A stretch of DNA of 64,000 nt from Crenothrix sp043729335 (GCF_043729335.1 NZ_JAYTLQ010000028.1:1-64000); one strand, 5' to 3'. Positions 35,591-45,046 are shown, counted from the first letter of the stretch. A program made the numbers and translations. The notes: generated from the letters alone by a model not told the origin.

Positions 35591-36094
35591 ATGCGCTACC
35601 TTACACCAGTAACATTGCTGCTCGGCGCGTTAGCCGTTATAACGCCCTTGCAAAGCCAATCAGCACCCGATGCAACCAGTTGGCCGAATATCATTCCTCC
35701 TACTGGCCAGACGACCTTGCTTAACTGGCTGAATAAAAGTGGTTACAAAGAAAACTTTCTTCCCGAACCGAAAATTCATGCCAGCCCCGTACACGGCACT
35801 GTTAAAACCTATTACAACCCTATTCTGGCCGGTGATCTGCACGCCAAACGAAAAGTTTTTCGCAAAGGCGCGGCAATGGTCAAGGAGCTTTATTCGGGTA
35901 ATAAAGTGACCGGCTATTCTGTTATGGTCAAAGTGCAAAAACACGCTAACACACAAGGACCAGACTGGCTGTTTTATGAAACAGCCGATAAAACCGGACA
36001 AAACGCTCTTTTGGGCAGGAATCTTTCCGCGTGTGCCGGTTGTCATAGTGAAGGCGTAGATTACTTGCGCTCTACGTTTCGGCCTTATAAATAA
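35591..36094 (+). CDS. Periplasmic mono-heme cytochrome, P460/c'-beta-like
   Basis: A 167-residue exported protein. A signal peptide (MRYLTPVTLLLGALAVITPL) precedes a beta-rich body and a single C-terminal heme motif CAGCH at 148-152. The blocks HGTVKTYYN, FRKGAAMVKELYS, VTGYSVMVKV and DWLFYE followed by CxxCH and D157 resemble the cytochrome P460 fold. P460 enzymes oxidise hydroxylamine and carry a Lys-heme cross-link; cytochrome c'-beta relatives bind NO. Which applies here is unclear. It follows the beta-propeller gene and may share its promoter. Confidence 0.75.
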   Translation: MRYLTPVTLLLGALAVITPLQSQSAPDATSWPNIIPPTGQTTLLNWLNKSGYKENFLPEPKIHASPVHGTVKTYYNPILAGDLHAKRKVFRKGAAMVKELYSGNKVTGYSVMVKVQKHANTQGPDWLFYETADKTGQNALLGRNLSACAGCHSEGVDYLRSTFRPYK

Positions 36095-36108
36095 GCTATA
36101 CGGGCAAA

Positions 36109-37068
36109 CTACCGGTTGACGTTACGCATCCCGCCAATTTTTCGAAATTGCCCAGGCCCTACGCCCATCACTCTTTTAAATGCCTTGCTGAAGGCTGCTG
36201 CTGATTCGTAACCGCAGCGTTCGGCAACATCCATCACACTCGCTTTGTCTTGCTCAAGCCAGCGGCGGGCAAAATACATACGCCACAGGGTTAAAAACTC
36301 AATCGGTGGCATTCCACAGGCCTGAAAAAATCGCTCCGCAAAAACTGAGCGGGACAGATAAGCCGTCTCTGCCAGATTATCCAATGTCCAATGCCAACCA
36401 GGATTGGTGTGTATAGCCAGCACTGCATTGCAAATCTGGGCATCACCAAACGCACCCAGCAAACCTGGAATGGGTAAGTCTTTTTCGACAAGATCACGCA
36501 CAATATAAAACAACAAGGCATCGGCAAGTCGATCTAAAATCGCCGTAGCGCCGACAGCATCGAGTCCCGCTTCGGTAAACAAGAGATCGAGAAGTGTACG
36601 CACTGCACTATTATGGGTATCGGATTGAGCGCCGATAACGATAAATTCCGGCAATGCGCCCATCAGCAGCCGCCGCACTGAATGGTCGATTTCCAGAAAA
36701 CCACAAATAAGTGCCGTGCCTGGATTTGCGTGATCTAAGGGAACTTGTCGGGTAATATTTTGCATGCCAAAAGCATCGGGCTGCGCTTCAGACGAACCTA
36801 TGATATGTGCCGCATCGTGTGGAAAAACCACAATATCACCATTTTGCAAACGGGTTGGAATCTTGCAGGTTGGCAGATGTAGCCAACAGTTACCGTGACA
36901 GACAATATGAAAATTAACATTGCCAGTGCCGGAGGTATCAAGCGCCCAAGAATCACACAGCTGTCCACGGTAAAAAACCTCCGCACGAAAGTTAATTCGC
37001 CTTAAAATTTCATTCAACGCCTGCTTGGCATCGGGCGTTAAGGCTTGCTTATTTTGGGGCAAAGACAT
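36109..37068 (-). CDS. AraC-family transcriptional regulator with N-terminal cupin
   Basis: The start at 37068 (MSLPQNKQALTPDAKQAL), with AGAGG 9 nt upstream, gives 319 residues; an in-frame ATG at 37116 lacks a ribosome site. The N-terminal half is a Cupin_6-type sensor (FHIVCHGNCWLHLP, NGDIVVFPHDAAH). The C-terminal half is a two-HTH AraC domain ending VAERCGYESAAAFSKAFKRVMGVGPGQFRK in blocks. It is convergent with the P460-like gene. Its target may be the divergently oriented receptor gene at 37571, but no operator was recognised. Confidence 0.87.
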   Translation of the reverse strand: MSLPQNKQALTPDAKQALNEILRRINFRAEVFYRGQLCDSWALDTSGTGNVNFHIVCHGNCWLHLPTCKIPTRLQNGDIVVFPHDAAHIIGSSEAQPDAFGMQNITRQVPLDHANPGTALICGFLEIDHSVRRLLMGALPEFIVIGAQSDTHNSAVRTLLDLLFTEAGLDAVGATAILDRLADALLFYIVRDLVEKDLPIPGLLGAFGDAQICNAVLAIHTNPGWHWTLDNLAETAYLSRSVFAERFFQACGMPPIEFLTLWRMYFARRWLEQDKASVMDVAERCGYESAAAFSKAFKRVMGVGPGQFRKIGGMRNVNR

Positions 37069-37570
37069 GGGTGATACCTCTTGGGTTTGAGATTTAAGTG
37101 TAGCATCTGTTCTCATTCAAAGGCATCAGCTTCTACGATTATTTGAATACCCTTACAGCCTTAAAGGTGGATACACCTGAAGCTGTAATTGCCCATCATT
37201 AATTTTTAAAAAAAGTAACCGTTTTCAGTCCCCCTCTTTGAAAAAGAGGGGTTAGGGGAGATTTTTAAATAAATCCCCCTCGATCCCCCTTTTTCAAAGG
37301 GGGAGGTGAATACTTACAAAATAAAGGCTCTTTAGCCACAAAAAACGTGTCGCTATCTTTGTGCTCTAGCGTACAGACCACAGCTTGCATTACCCGATAT
37401 CCTATGACCCTTAATAGGAACGCAGAGCCATAAAATTCCTATAAAAATCAGATTATTAAATTCTGCCCGCATTATAAATGTACCGTTAATCTTCATTGCA
37501 TCCAAACGGTTTTTTTGTGCGTATAGCCTTTATAAATAACGCTAATAATTTTTGAATTAATGAGGGAGCA
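37069..37570. other. Intergenic region between the AraC gene and the HupE-TonB receptor gene
   Basis: About 500 bp. It holds one miniature repeat (37229-37306) and no gene. No cobalamin riboswitch pattern, Fur box or clear promoter was found in the stretch before 37571. Confidence 0.5.
37229..37306. mobile_element. Double-hairpin REP-like element
   Basis: Two adjacent G/C-arm hairpins: CCCCTCTTT/AAAGAGGGG (37231-37251) and CCCCCTTT/AAAGGGGG (37285-37303). The intervening GGGGAGATTTTTAAATAAATCCCC also pairs around an A/T centre, so the whole unit is a compound palindrome. One copy is seen in the window. Confidence 0.75.
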
Positions 37571-40198
37571 ATGAAAACTCAAGCGGATCAACCGGTTTTA
37601 AGGGGGCTGTATTGGCAGCGACTATGGATGCCCCTATTCGTCGTGTTTTTACTCTCAGTTTCTTTAAGCTTAAGCCCCACAGTAGTAATCGCTTTAAGCG
37701 ACTGGAACAATGGCTTCAATCATCCCTTGCAAGGCTGGGATCATCTGTTAACCATGGTTGCAGTAGGTATTTGGGCGGCGCAATTACGTGGGCAAGCTAT
37801 ATGGCTACTGCCGCTCGCCTTTGTTAGTGTTATGGGATTGGGTGGTCTTGCCGGTGCGGTAGGGTTATCGATTCCTGGCGTAGAACTAATTGTACTGCTT
37901 TCGTGCGCTGTCTTCAGTGCATTGATTGTGCAAAAGCTACGATTCAGTAGCAAAATTAATACTCTTATTGTGGTATTTTTTGCTTTTTTTCACGGTTATG
38001 CCCACGGACAAGAAATAGCCACTTCAGTCAGTCTGTTCTCATACACCTTGGGATTTATGGTGGCAACATTACTGTTGCACGGTGCTGGTATATTGACTGC
38101 GCGATTGATGGTGTTAACGATGGCTTTTTTGGTGGGCAGCAACGCTTATGCACAGCAAACCACCGGCGATGCTGGCGTAAAAAGTGAAACATCAACATCA
38201 AAACCAAATGACAATCAACCTGTCGAGCTTGAAGAAATGGTGATTACCGAACGTGCCGACACTCAAATAGGCATAGCGGATAGCGCGTCTCAAGGCAATG
38301 TCGGGCAGGCGCAATTAAAATACCGCCCCATTAGCCGTCCAGGTGAAATTCTCGAAACCGTACCGGGACTTATTGCCTCGCAACACAGCGGCGAAGGCAA
38401 AGCCAGCCAGTATTATTTACGCGGCTTTAATCTCGATCATGGTACCGATTTTTTGACGGAAGTGGATGGTGTGCCGGTCAATATGCCGTCTCATTCACAT
38501 GGCCAGGGCTGGACAGACACCAATTTTCTTATTCCTGAATTGATCGAAACCGTCAATTATAAAAAAGGCGTGTACTACGCCGACAATGGCGACTTTTCCA
38601 GCGCAGGTTCGGCCAATATTCAGTATTTTAGTGATCTGCCCAGTAGCATCATCAAATTTACCGGCGGCAGTTTTGATTATTACCGTGGACTAATCGTCAG
38701 ATCACAAAAGCTTGGCAACGGTAAGCTGATGTTTGCCGGTGAAACCATCCACAATAATGGCCCTTGGACATTGGGTAACGAATACCTTAAGTTTAACGGC
38801 GTGTTACGTTACAGCCAAGAGCACGGTGACTCGGGCTGGAGCGCAACTGCTATGGCTTATAAAGCCGACTGGAAGTCAACCGACCAGATTCCAAAACGTG
38901 CGCTAAATCAAGGTGCAATTGGCCGATTTGATAGCATTGATCCCACCGATGGCGGCAACAGCCAGCGTTACAGCGTGACCGGTGAATGGCATCGTCAGTC
39001 TGCGACCAGCGAAACCAAAGTCTTGGTTTACGGGACTTATTCCAAGTTGGATCTATTCTCTAATTTTACTTATTTTCTTGATAATCCAGTGCGTGGCGAT
39101 CAATTTTCTCAGCCCGATGAACGCTTCACATCCGGTCTTAAGGCCACGCACACTTTTTTTCATACGATTGGCAAGGCCGAATCCGAAAGCACTTTTGGAT
39201 TACAAATCCGTAACGATAACATCCATAACGCGCTGCTGTTAACCCAAGCGCAACAAACCTATAACACCGTGCGAAAAGATAACATCTGGCAAACCAGCAT
39301 CAGCCCCTACGTGCAAAACAAAACTCGCTGGAATGACTGGCTGCGCACTGATGTCGGTGTGCGTTTTGACGGCTTTGGTTTCAACGTTGCCAATAGCAAT
39401 ATTGCCGATAACAATGGCGAACGTTACGATGGCCTTTTTAGCCCTAAAGCCGGTATTATTTTTGGGCCTTGGGCGGAAACTGAGTTTTATCTCAACGGTG
39501 GCCTTGGATTTCATAGTAACGATGCACGCGGGGTAAACACGCGCATTGATCCTAAATCCGGACAAGCCGTGGATAGGGCCGTGCCACTTGCCAGAAGTTA
39601 TGGTGCGGAAATCGGTGTGCGTACGACCTGGATAAAAGGCTTGCAAACTACGCTGGCCGTCTGGTGGCTGGATATTGATTCCGAGTTGTTGTTTGCTGGC
39701 GATGCTGGCACCACAAAAGCCAGCCGCCCTAGTCGGCGTTATGGCGTGGAATTTAGCAATGTTTATTCACCAACCGATTGGTTAACGTTCGATGCTGACG
39801 TGAGCTTTTCCAAATCCCGTTTTAGGGGTAATGTTTCGGAAGGAAATTTTATCCCGGGATCTATTGAAACGGTTATTGCCGCTGGCGCAACTTTTCATGA
39901 TGTGTACGGCGGCTTTTTTGGCGGCACGCGCCTGCGTTATTTTGGGCCGCGTCCATTGATTGAAAACAACAGTGTGCGGTCACAGCCCACCATTTTGTTG
40001 TCTGCCATGTTAGGTTATAAGTTTAATAAGACGTGGACTGTGCAGGCGGAAATGTTTAACTTACTGAACAGAAAAGACAGCGCTATTGATTACTATTACG
40101 CCTCGCAGTTGCGTAATGAAATTTCACCCGTTAACGATATTCATTTTCATCCGGTTGAACCTATTAGTTTCCGTTTAAGTTTGACTGCGAATTTTTGA
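37571..40198 (+). CDS. HupE/UreJ membrane domain fused to a TonB-dependent receptor
   Basis: One continuous 875-residue frame. Residues about 18-195 are a HupE/UreJ-type metal permease: HPLQGWDHLLTMVAVGIWAAQ (51-71, shown here in part), PLAFVSVMGLGGLAGAVG, FFAFFHGYAHGQE (136-148) and LLLHGAG, with about six helices. The last helix ends MVLTMAFLVGSNAYA/QQ, which reads as a signal-peptide cleavage site. A TonB box-like LEEMVITER (220-228), plug (about 245-355, RPGEILETVPGLI) and a 22-strand-type barrel ending in Phe follow. HupE proteins move Ni or Co; the receptor class is common in metal uptake. The substrate is unknown. Fusion or polyprotein processing is the question. Confidence 0.88.
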   Translation: MKTQADQPVLRGLYWQRLWMPLFVVFLLSVSLSLSPTVVIALSDWNNGFNHPLQGWDHLLTMVAVGIWAAQLRGQAIWLLPLAFVSVMGLGGLAGAVGLSIPGVELIVLLSCAVFSALIVQKLRFSSKINTLIVVFFAFFHGYAHGQEIATSVSLFSYTLGFMVATLLLHGAGILTARLMVLTMAFLVGSNAYAQQTTGDAGVKSETSTSKPNDNQPVELEEMVITERADTQIGIADSASQGNVGQAQLKYRPISRPGEILETVPGLIASQHSGEGKASQYYLRGFNLDHGTDFLTEVDGVPVNMPSHSHGQGWTDTNFLIPELIETVNYKKGVYYADNGDFSSAGSANIQYFSDLPSSIIKFTGGSFDYYRGLIVRSQKLGNGKLMFAGETIHNNGPWTLGNEYLKFNGVLRYSQEHGDSGWSATAMAYKADWKSTDQIPKRALNQGAIGRFDSIDPTDGGNSQRYSVTGEWHRQSATSETKVLVYGTYSKLDLFSNFTYFLDNPVRGDQFSQPDERFTSGLKATHTFFHTIGKAESESTFGLQIRNDNIHNALLLTQAQQTYNTVRKDNIWQTSISPYVQNKTRWNDWLRTDVGVRFDGFGFNVANSNIADNNGERYDGLFSPKAGIIFGPWAETEFYLNGGLGFHSNDARGVNTRIDPKSGQAVDRAVPLARSYGAEIGVRTTWIKGLQTTLAVWWLDIDSELLFAGDAGTTKASRPSRRYGVEFSNVYSPTDWLTFDADVSFSKSRFRGNVSEGNFIPGSIETVIAAGATFHDVYGGFFGGTRLRYFGPRPLIENNSVRSQPTILLSAMLGYKFNKTWTVQAEMFNLLNRKDSAIDYYYASQLRNEISPVNDIHFHPVEPISFRLSLTANF

Positions 40199-40466
40199 GG
40201 TGAGAAATTCGACGCTATCCTTCAAATTTTGCATTGTTTAAACATTATTTATGCGCACAAGCCTATGTGTGTAGAGCAATCATTAAATTTTCATCGGTAA
40301 ATACGACCCATGTTGAGATTTTTGAATTTAGGTTGAAATGGATAATTCACCAGCTTGATTGGCCGCCTCATCAAGTTCAATCCCTAACTAATACGTAGTG
40401 TTAATGTCATTATCGACAGGTTTCATGTTGCCAAAATTACCGAGGCTATGCTGACAACGCCCATCT

Positions 40467-42110
40467 TCAATCATGAAGTTCTTTTTTTACTGGAACCGCC
40501 GCCAACAGCTTCTTGGTATAGTCATGTTGCGGCTGCTTTAAAACCCTCACTGCGCTGCCATGCTCAATAATTTTACCTTGATACATCACCGCAATATCAT
40601 CAGCAATTTCAGCCACCACAGCCAGATCATGCGTGATGAATAAATAACTAACGCCTTTCTCTTTTTGCAGGGTTTTTAATAAAGCAATAATCTGCGCTTG
40701 TATGGAAACATCCAGGGCACTAGTCGGTTCATCACACACGATAAGTTTAGGTTCAACGGCCAATGCTCGCGCTATACAAATACGCTGGCGCTGACCACCG
40801 GAAAATTCATGCGGGTAACGCAGCGCAGACTCTTCCGGCAAACCCACTTGCAAGAGTAATTGTTGCACGCGTTGCAGGCGTTCACTAGCTGTTACATTAG
40901 GTTGTAAGGCTTGTAAGCCTTCAGCGATGATATCACCGACCAGCATTCTGGGGTTCATCGACGAAAACGGATCCTGGAAAATAATCTGAATATTGGCGCG
41001 TTGTTGGCGTAGCGCCTCACCGGTTAAACTATGCAACTCCACACCATCAATTGTCACTTGGCCAGTGCCGCCTGGAATTAAATTTAACAGGCTCTTTCCT
41101 AATGTGGTTTTGCCACAGCCGGATTCGCCCACCAAAGCCAGGGTTTTGCCACGTGGAATATCAAAACTAACGCCATCAACCGCACGCACATAATCGACGA
41201 TACGTTTAAAAAGGCCTTTTCGGATCGGGTAATAGCAATAAAAATCCTTAACTTCTAGTAATGGCGTGTTTAACTCGGCGTTGTTTTCGGGTTTGTTGCC
41301 GACATGGTTGATTGACGGCAATGCCGCGAGTAATTTCTGGGTATAAGGGTGTTTAGGTGCGTTAAAAAAATCGTCGGTTAAACCGGTTTCTACAATTTTA
41401 CCTCTTTGCATCACGGCAACGCGATCCGCAATAGTAGACACCAGCGCCAAATCATGGCTAATAAACCATAGCGCCATACCCGTTTGTTGCTGAAGTTTTT
41501 TTAGCAAGCTTATTATTTGCGCTTGCAGGGTGACATCCAACGATGTGGTCGGTTCATCGGCAATTAATAAATCCGGCTTGCCCGCCAGCGCCATCGCTAT
41601 CATCACCCGTTGCCGTTGTCCACCGGACAGTTGATGGGGATAATCATGAATGCGTTGTTGGGGCAGGGGGATTTCCACTTGCTGCAATAATTCCAGTACC
41701 CGTTGATTCAGTTCGTGCTTAGGCAAGGTAAAGTGAATGCTAATTGCCTCACTGAGCTGGCTGCCGATGGTCATCACAGGGTTTAATGATGACATGGGAT
41801 CTTGAAAAATAAAGCCAATGCGCCGTCCGCGAATTTGGCACAAATCATATTCAGAGCGGGCCAGCAAATTATCGCCAGCTAGATTGATAGTATCAGCGCT
41901 GAGTTTGGCGTTATTGGGCAATAAGCGTAACACCGACAAGGCGGTTATGGATTTGCCAGAACCTGATTCGCCCACCAAGGCAAAGGTTTCACCGGGGTAG
42001 ATCGCAAAGCTAATAGCATCAACAACGGGTTGCTGCGGATTGAAGGCGACAGTAAGTCCTTCTACTAACAGCAATGGCGTGTTAGCGCTTGAATCAATTT
42101 GGCTAGACAT
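40467..42110 (-). CDS. Oligopeptide-type ABC transporter, duplicated ATPase (YejF-like)
   Basis: A 547-residue protein with two complete ABC ATPase domains of the Dpp/Opp type, the layout of YejF and GsiA. Domain 1 shows GESGSGKS, LSGGQRQRV and LLIADEPTTSLD. Domain 2 shows GESGCGKTT, FSGGQRQRI and VCDEPTSALD. The linker after each domain has the HPYTQKLLAALP and HDYTKKLLAAVP motifs typical of peptide importers. No permease or binding protein gene is adjacent, so its membrane partners must be encoded elsewhere. YejF is the closest match in memory but not assigned as a symbol. Confidence 0.9.
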   Translation of the reverse strand: MSSQIDSSANTPLLLVEGLTVAFNPQQPVVDAISFAIYPGETFALVGESGSGKSITALSVLRLLPNNAKLSADTINLAGDNLLARSEYDLCQIRGRRIGFIFQDPMSSLNPVMTIGSQLSEAISIHFTLPKHELNQRVLELLQQVEIPLPQQRIHDYPHQLSGGQRQRVMIAMALAGKPDLLIADEPTTSLDVTLQAQIISLLKKLQQQTGMALWFISHDLALVSTIADRVAVMQRGKIVETGLTDDFFNAPKHPYTQKLLAALPSINHVGNKPENNAELNTPLLEVKDFYCYYPIRKGLFKRIVDYVRAVDGVSFDIPRGKTLALVGESGCGKTTLGKSLLNLIPGGTGQVTIDGVELHSLTGEALRQQRANIQIIFQDPFSSMNPRMLVGDIIAEGLQALQPNVTASERLQRVQQLLLQVGLPEESALRYPHEFSGGQRQRICIARALAVEPKLIVCDEPTSALDVSIQAQIIALLKTLQKEKGVSYLFITHDLAVVAEIADDIAVMYQGKIIEHGSAVRVLKQPQHDYTKKLLAAVPVKKELHD

Positions 42111-42241
42111 GTCGTGTGTTGTTACGCTTGATGAGATAGCAGGTTATTACGAGAAAAACAGCGATACGTTGTTCAGCCCTTTATGATTTTACAGGCGCAC
42201 CATAAACGGCTGAACTTAGCGGCAGTGAAATTTTATGGGTA

Positions 42242-43099
42242 TTATCTCGCACTAAAGGTATTACATTTTTTAGGATCACCGGTTTTAGCGCCAATACCAA
42301 ACCATTGCATACGCTGCGCTGAAGAACCGTGGGTAAAAGACTCCGGTACGACATAACCCCGTGTTTGTTTTTGCAATATATCATCGCCAACGCTACTGGC
42401 AGCGCCTAGCGCTTCTTCAATATCGCCTGGCTCTAAAATTTGCCGCATTTCGTTAGCATGGTTAGCCCAAACGCCGGCATAGCAATCGGCTTGCAGTTCC
42501 ATACGGACTTGCAATTGATTGTTAGATACTTCATTGCCTCGTTGCATAGCTTGCTGTACCTGATCCGCAGTGCCCAGCAGCTTTTGCACATGATGGCCGA
42601 CTTCGTGAGCGACCACATAAGCCTGGGCGAAATCGCCAGGTGCGTTATGCCGATTAGCCAGCTCGTTAAAAAAGTCCATATCGAGATAGAGTTTTTGATC
42701 TCCTGGGCAATAAAAAGGTCCCATCGCTGCTTCACCAAAACCGCAGGCGGATTCAATCTGGCCACTGTATAGTACCAGTTTGGGCGGAACATAACGGCTG
42801 CCGGACTTTTGGAATATATCACCCCACGCATCTTCGGTAGAGGCCAACACTACCGACATGAATTTTTTCAGTTTCTCGTCCTGTGGATTACTAGGAACAG
42901 CCTGACGAGTCTGTTGTTGCGGCGCAAGTATATTGTCGCCTAATACGCTTAATACGATGGATGGATCGACGCCCATAAACAGCGCGATGACGGCTAATGC
43001 TACCGTACCTAAGCCGCCGCCCGTCAGCATCTTTCCTCCCATACTCATGCCACGGCGGTCTTCGATATTATCACTTTCTCGTTCGTTATCTTGGCGCAT
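42242..43099 (-). CDS. ypfJ: YpfJ-family neutral zinc metallopeptidase
   Basis: A 285-residue protein with one N-terminal membrane helix (LTGGGLGTVALAVIALFMGV) after a charged leader containing the family MRQDNERESDNIEDRRG pattern. The peptidase motif AYVVAHEVGHHVQ carries the zinc histidines, and MELQADCYAGVWA supplies the acidic ligand region. The GSSAQRMQWFGIGAKTGDPKKCNTF end is typical. The substrate is unknown. It is the last of a three-gene run with the PfkB kinase and mazG (22-nt gap to mazG). Confidence 0.93.
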   Translation of the reverse strand: MRQDNERESDNIEDRRGMSMGGKMLTGGGLGTVALAVIALFMGVDPSIVLSVLGDNILAPQQQTRQAVPSNPQDEKLKKFMSVVLASTEDAWGDIFQKSGSRYVPPKLVLYSGQIESACGFGEAAMGPFYCPGDQKLYLDMDFFNELANRHNAPGDFAQAYVVAHEVGHHVQKLLGTADQVQQAMQRGNEVSNNQLQVRMELQADCYAGVWANHANEMRQILEPGDIEEALGAASSVGDDILQKQTRGYVVPESFTHGSSAQRMQWFGIGAKTGDPKKCNTFSAR

Positions 43100-43121
43100 T
43101 TTATTCTCTCCTGTCTGTCGG

Positions 43122-43919
43122 CTAGCGTTTTAAGGCTACTTTAGCTTGATTCCAGTAATCATTTAATTCATCCAGATTGCAATCCTTCACGGTTCGCGCT
43201 GATGCTTCCACTTGTTGTTCAATATATTGAAAGCGTTTAACGAATTTTTTAGTGCTCTTCTTTAAGGTGGTTTCTGCATCCAGGTTAAGATGGCGGGCAA
43301 GATTTACGGTAACCAGCAACAAATCGCCGACTTCTTCTTCAATGTGTTTTACATCGCCTGATGCCCACGCTTCCCGCACTTCATTCAATTCTTCCAGCAC
43401 CTTATCGAACACCGGCAACACATCCGGCCAATCAAAGCCATGGTCAGCGGCACGATCTTGTATTTTTTTGCATTCTATCAATGCTGGCAGATGCGCCGCG
43501 ACACCTGATAATACGCTTTCTTTTAGGTCAGATGAACTCTTTTGTTGACGTTCCTCTGCTTTGATTTGTTCCCAGGCTTGGTGACGTTCTTCATCCGTAT
43601 TAAAAACAGCATCGGCAAATACATGCGGGTGTCTGCGAATTAATTTTTCACTGATGCCTTGCGCCACTTGTTCAAAGTTAAAATGCCCCATTTCCTGGGC
43701 AATTTGCGCATGAAATACCACTTGCAGCAATAAGTCGCCCAGTTCGTTGCGTAGTTCGTCCAAATCATTGCGTTCTATGGCATCTACAACTTCGTAGGCT
43801 TCTTCAATTAAATAAGGCACCAGGCTACTAAAGCTCTGTTTAAGATCCCAGGCGCAACCGCCGTCTGGATTACGCAGACGTGCCATGATGTCGAGTAGCT
43901 GCTGGGTATTATTTAGCAT
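43122..43919 (-). CDS. mazG: Nucleoside triphosphate pyrophosphohydrolase MazG
   Basis: Hydrolyses NTPs to NMP and pyrophosphate, limiting aberrant nucleotides and ppGpp pools. The ATG at 43919 (MLNNTQQLLDIMARLRNP), 7 nt after the kinase stop and behind GAGCGG, gives 265 residues; a longer frame from 44012 overlaps the kinase. Two MazG helical repeats are visible with the EExxE...ExxD metal motifs: LIEEAYEVVDAI ... ELRNELGDLLLQVVFHA and EELNEVREAWA ... IEEEVGDLLLVTVNLAR. Confidence 0.95.
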   Translation of the reverse strand: MLNNTQQLLDIMARLRNPDGGCAWDLKQSFSSLVPYLIEEAYEVVDAIERNDLDELRNELGDLLLQVVFHAQIAQEMGHFNFEQVAQGISEKLIRRHPHVFADAVFNTDEERHQAWEQIKAEERQQKSSSDLKESVLSGVAAHLPALIECKKIQDRAADHGFDWPDVLPVFDKVLEELNEVREAWASGDVKHIEEEVGDLLLVTVNLARHLNLDAETTLKKSTKKFVKRFQYIEQQVEASARTVKDCNLDELNDYWNQAKVALKR

Positions 43920-43926
43920 AAGCCGC

Positions 43927-44862
43927 TCAAAATGAAGAGCCAAAGTTTTCAAAGTAGCGCTGATGAAACTCATCCATGTCAAACGCATGGTTTTGAGTAC
44001 CGTTATGTTCAATTTTAATGGCGCCCATTAACGAGGCAATTCTGCCGGTAGTTTCCCAGTTCAGGTCATTCATGAGCCCGTATAGCAAACCCGCACGGTG
44101 GGCATCGCCACAACCGGTAGGATCAAGCAGTGCTTTGGGCTTGGCGACTGGAATATCGATACATTGGCCTTTGGTATATATTTTTGAGCCTTTGCCACCT
44201 AAAGTAATAATCAGCGCTTCGACCTTTTCGGCCATTTCATCTAATGTTAAGCCGGTACGTTCCTGCATAAGTTCAGATTCATAATCGTTTAGCGTCACCC
44301 AGGCAGCCTGATCAATAAATTTGCGTAATTCATCGCCATCAAACATCGGCATGCCTTGGCCAGGATCAAAAATAAACGGGATGCCCAGCTCGCAAAATTG
44401 TTCAGCATGTAATTGCATGCCCTCTTTGCCATCGGGAGACACAATACCAATCGCAATGTCGGGGTCATCGGTAGGTACTGAATTAAGGTGCGAGCAGTTC
44501 ATGGCGCCAGGGTGGAACGCGGTAATCTGGTTGCCGTCTTCGTCAGTCGTAATATAGGCTTGGCCGGTGTAATTATTGTCTAGAATACGGATGTAGGGAC
44601 TGGACAGGCAATTTTGACCTAACCATTGTGAATAGGGCTCAAAATCATGGCCTACGGTAGCCATAATTGCCGGTTGCTCACCCAGTAGTTTTAAGTTGTA
44701 GGCAATATTACCGGCACAGCCGCCATACTCACGCCGTAAAGTAGGCACTAAAAACGATACATTAAGAATATGCACCTTTTCCGGCAAGATATGATTTTTA
44801 AATTTATCATGAAACACCATGATGGTGTCGTAGGCCATAGAGCCACAGATTAACGCACTCAT
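43927..44862 (-). CDS. PfkB-family carbohydrate/adenosine kinase
   Basis: A 311-residue ribokinase-fold enzyme. It has the substrate motif GGCAGNIAYNLKLLG and the ATP/anion-hole motif DPTGCGDAHRAGLLYGL with the catalytic Asp in GCGD. This subfamily is usually annotated adenosine kinase or carbohydrate kinase in proteobacteria. The absence of longer adenosine-kinase insertions leaves the substrate open. It heads a probable operon with mazG and ypfJ, all of which touch nucleotide or protein housekeeping. Confidence 0.85.
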   Translation of the reverse strand: MSALICGSMAYDTIMVFHDKFKNHILPEKVHILNVSFLVPTLRREYGGCAGNIAYNLKLLGEQPAIMATVGHDFEPYSQWLGQNCLSSPYIRILDNNYTGQAYITTDEDGNQITAFHPGAMNCSHLNSVPTDDPDIAIGIVSPDGKEGMQLHAEQFCELGIPFIFDPGQGMPMFDGDELRKFIDQAAWVTLNDYESELMQERTGLTLDEMAEKVEALIITLGGKGSKIYTKGQCIDIPVAKPKALLDPTGCGDAHRAGLLYGLMNDLNWETTGRIASLMGAIKIEHNGTQNHAFDMDEFHQRYFENFGSSF

Positions 44863-44900
44863 TACTTTCTTTCCTTTAATCGGTAATTATTTGGGTTACC

Positions 44901-45008
44901 CACTTAAGACGGGACATCCGTTCGCCCTGAGCTTGTCGAAGGGTTTGTTGTTCATGGTTCGACAAGCTCACCACGAACGGCTTTTTTTAAACTGTCCCGT
45001 CTTAAGTG
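44901..45008. mobile_element. Composite inverted-repeat element (copy A of the CGTTCG family core)
   Basis: Perfect 16-bp outer arms CACTTAAGACGGGACA (44901-44916) and TGTCCCGTCTTAAGTG (44993-45008) flank an inner inverted repeat CCGTTCG ... CGAACGG containing CCTGAGCTTGTCGAA and TTCGACAAGCTCA. The inner core is shared with copies B and C, but the outer arms are different. It lies between the PfkB kinase and dgkA genes. Confidence 0.8.
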
Positions 45009-45046
45009 AATAGCCATTATTTGGAATAGCTGAACAAAACTGCTTT

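Noticed and set aside
37307..37570. Possible cobalamin or nickel riboswitch before the HupE-TonB receptor gene
   Set aside because: Looked for conserved B12-box-like sequence and a long structured leader; neither is visible in this interval.
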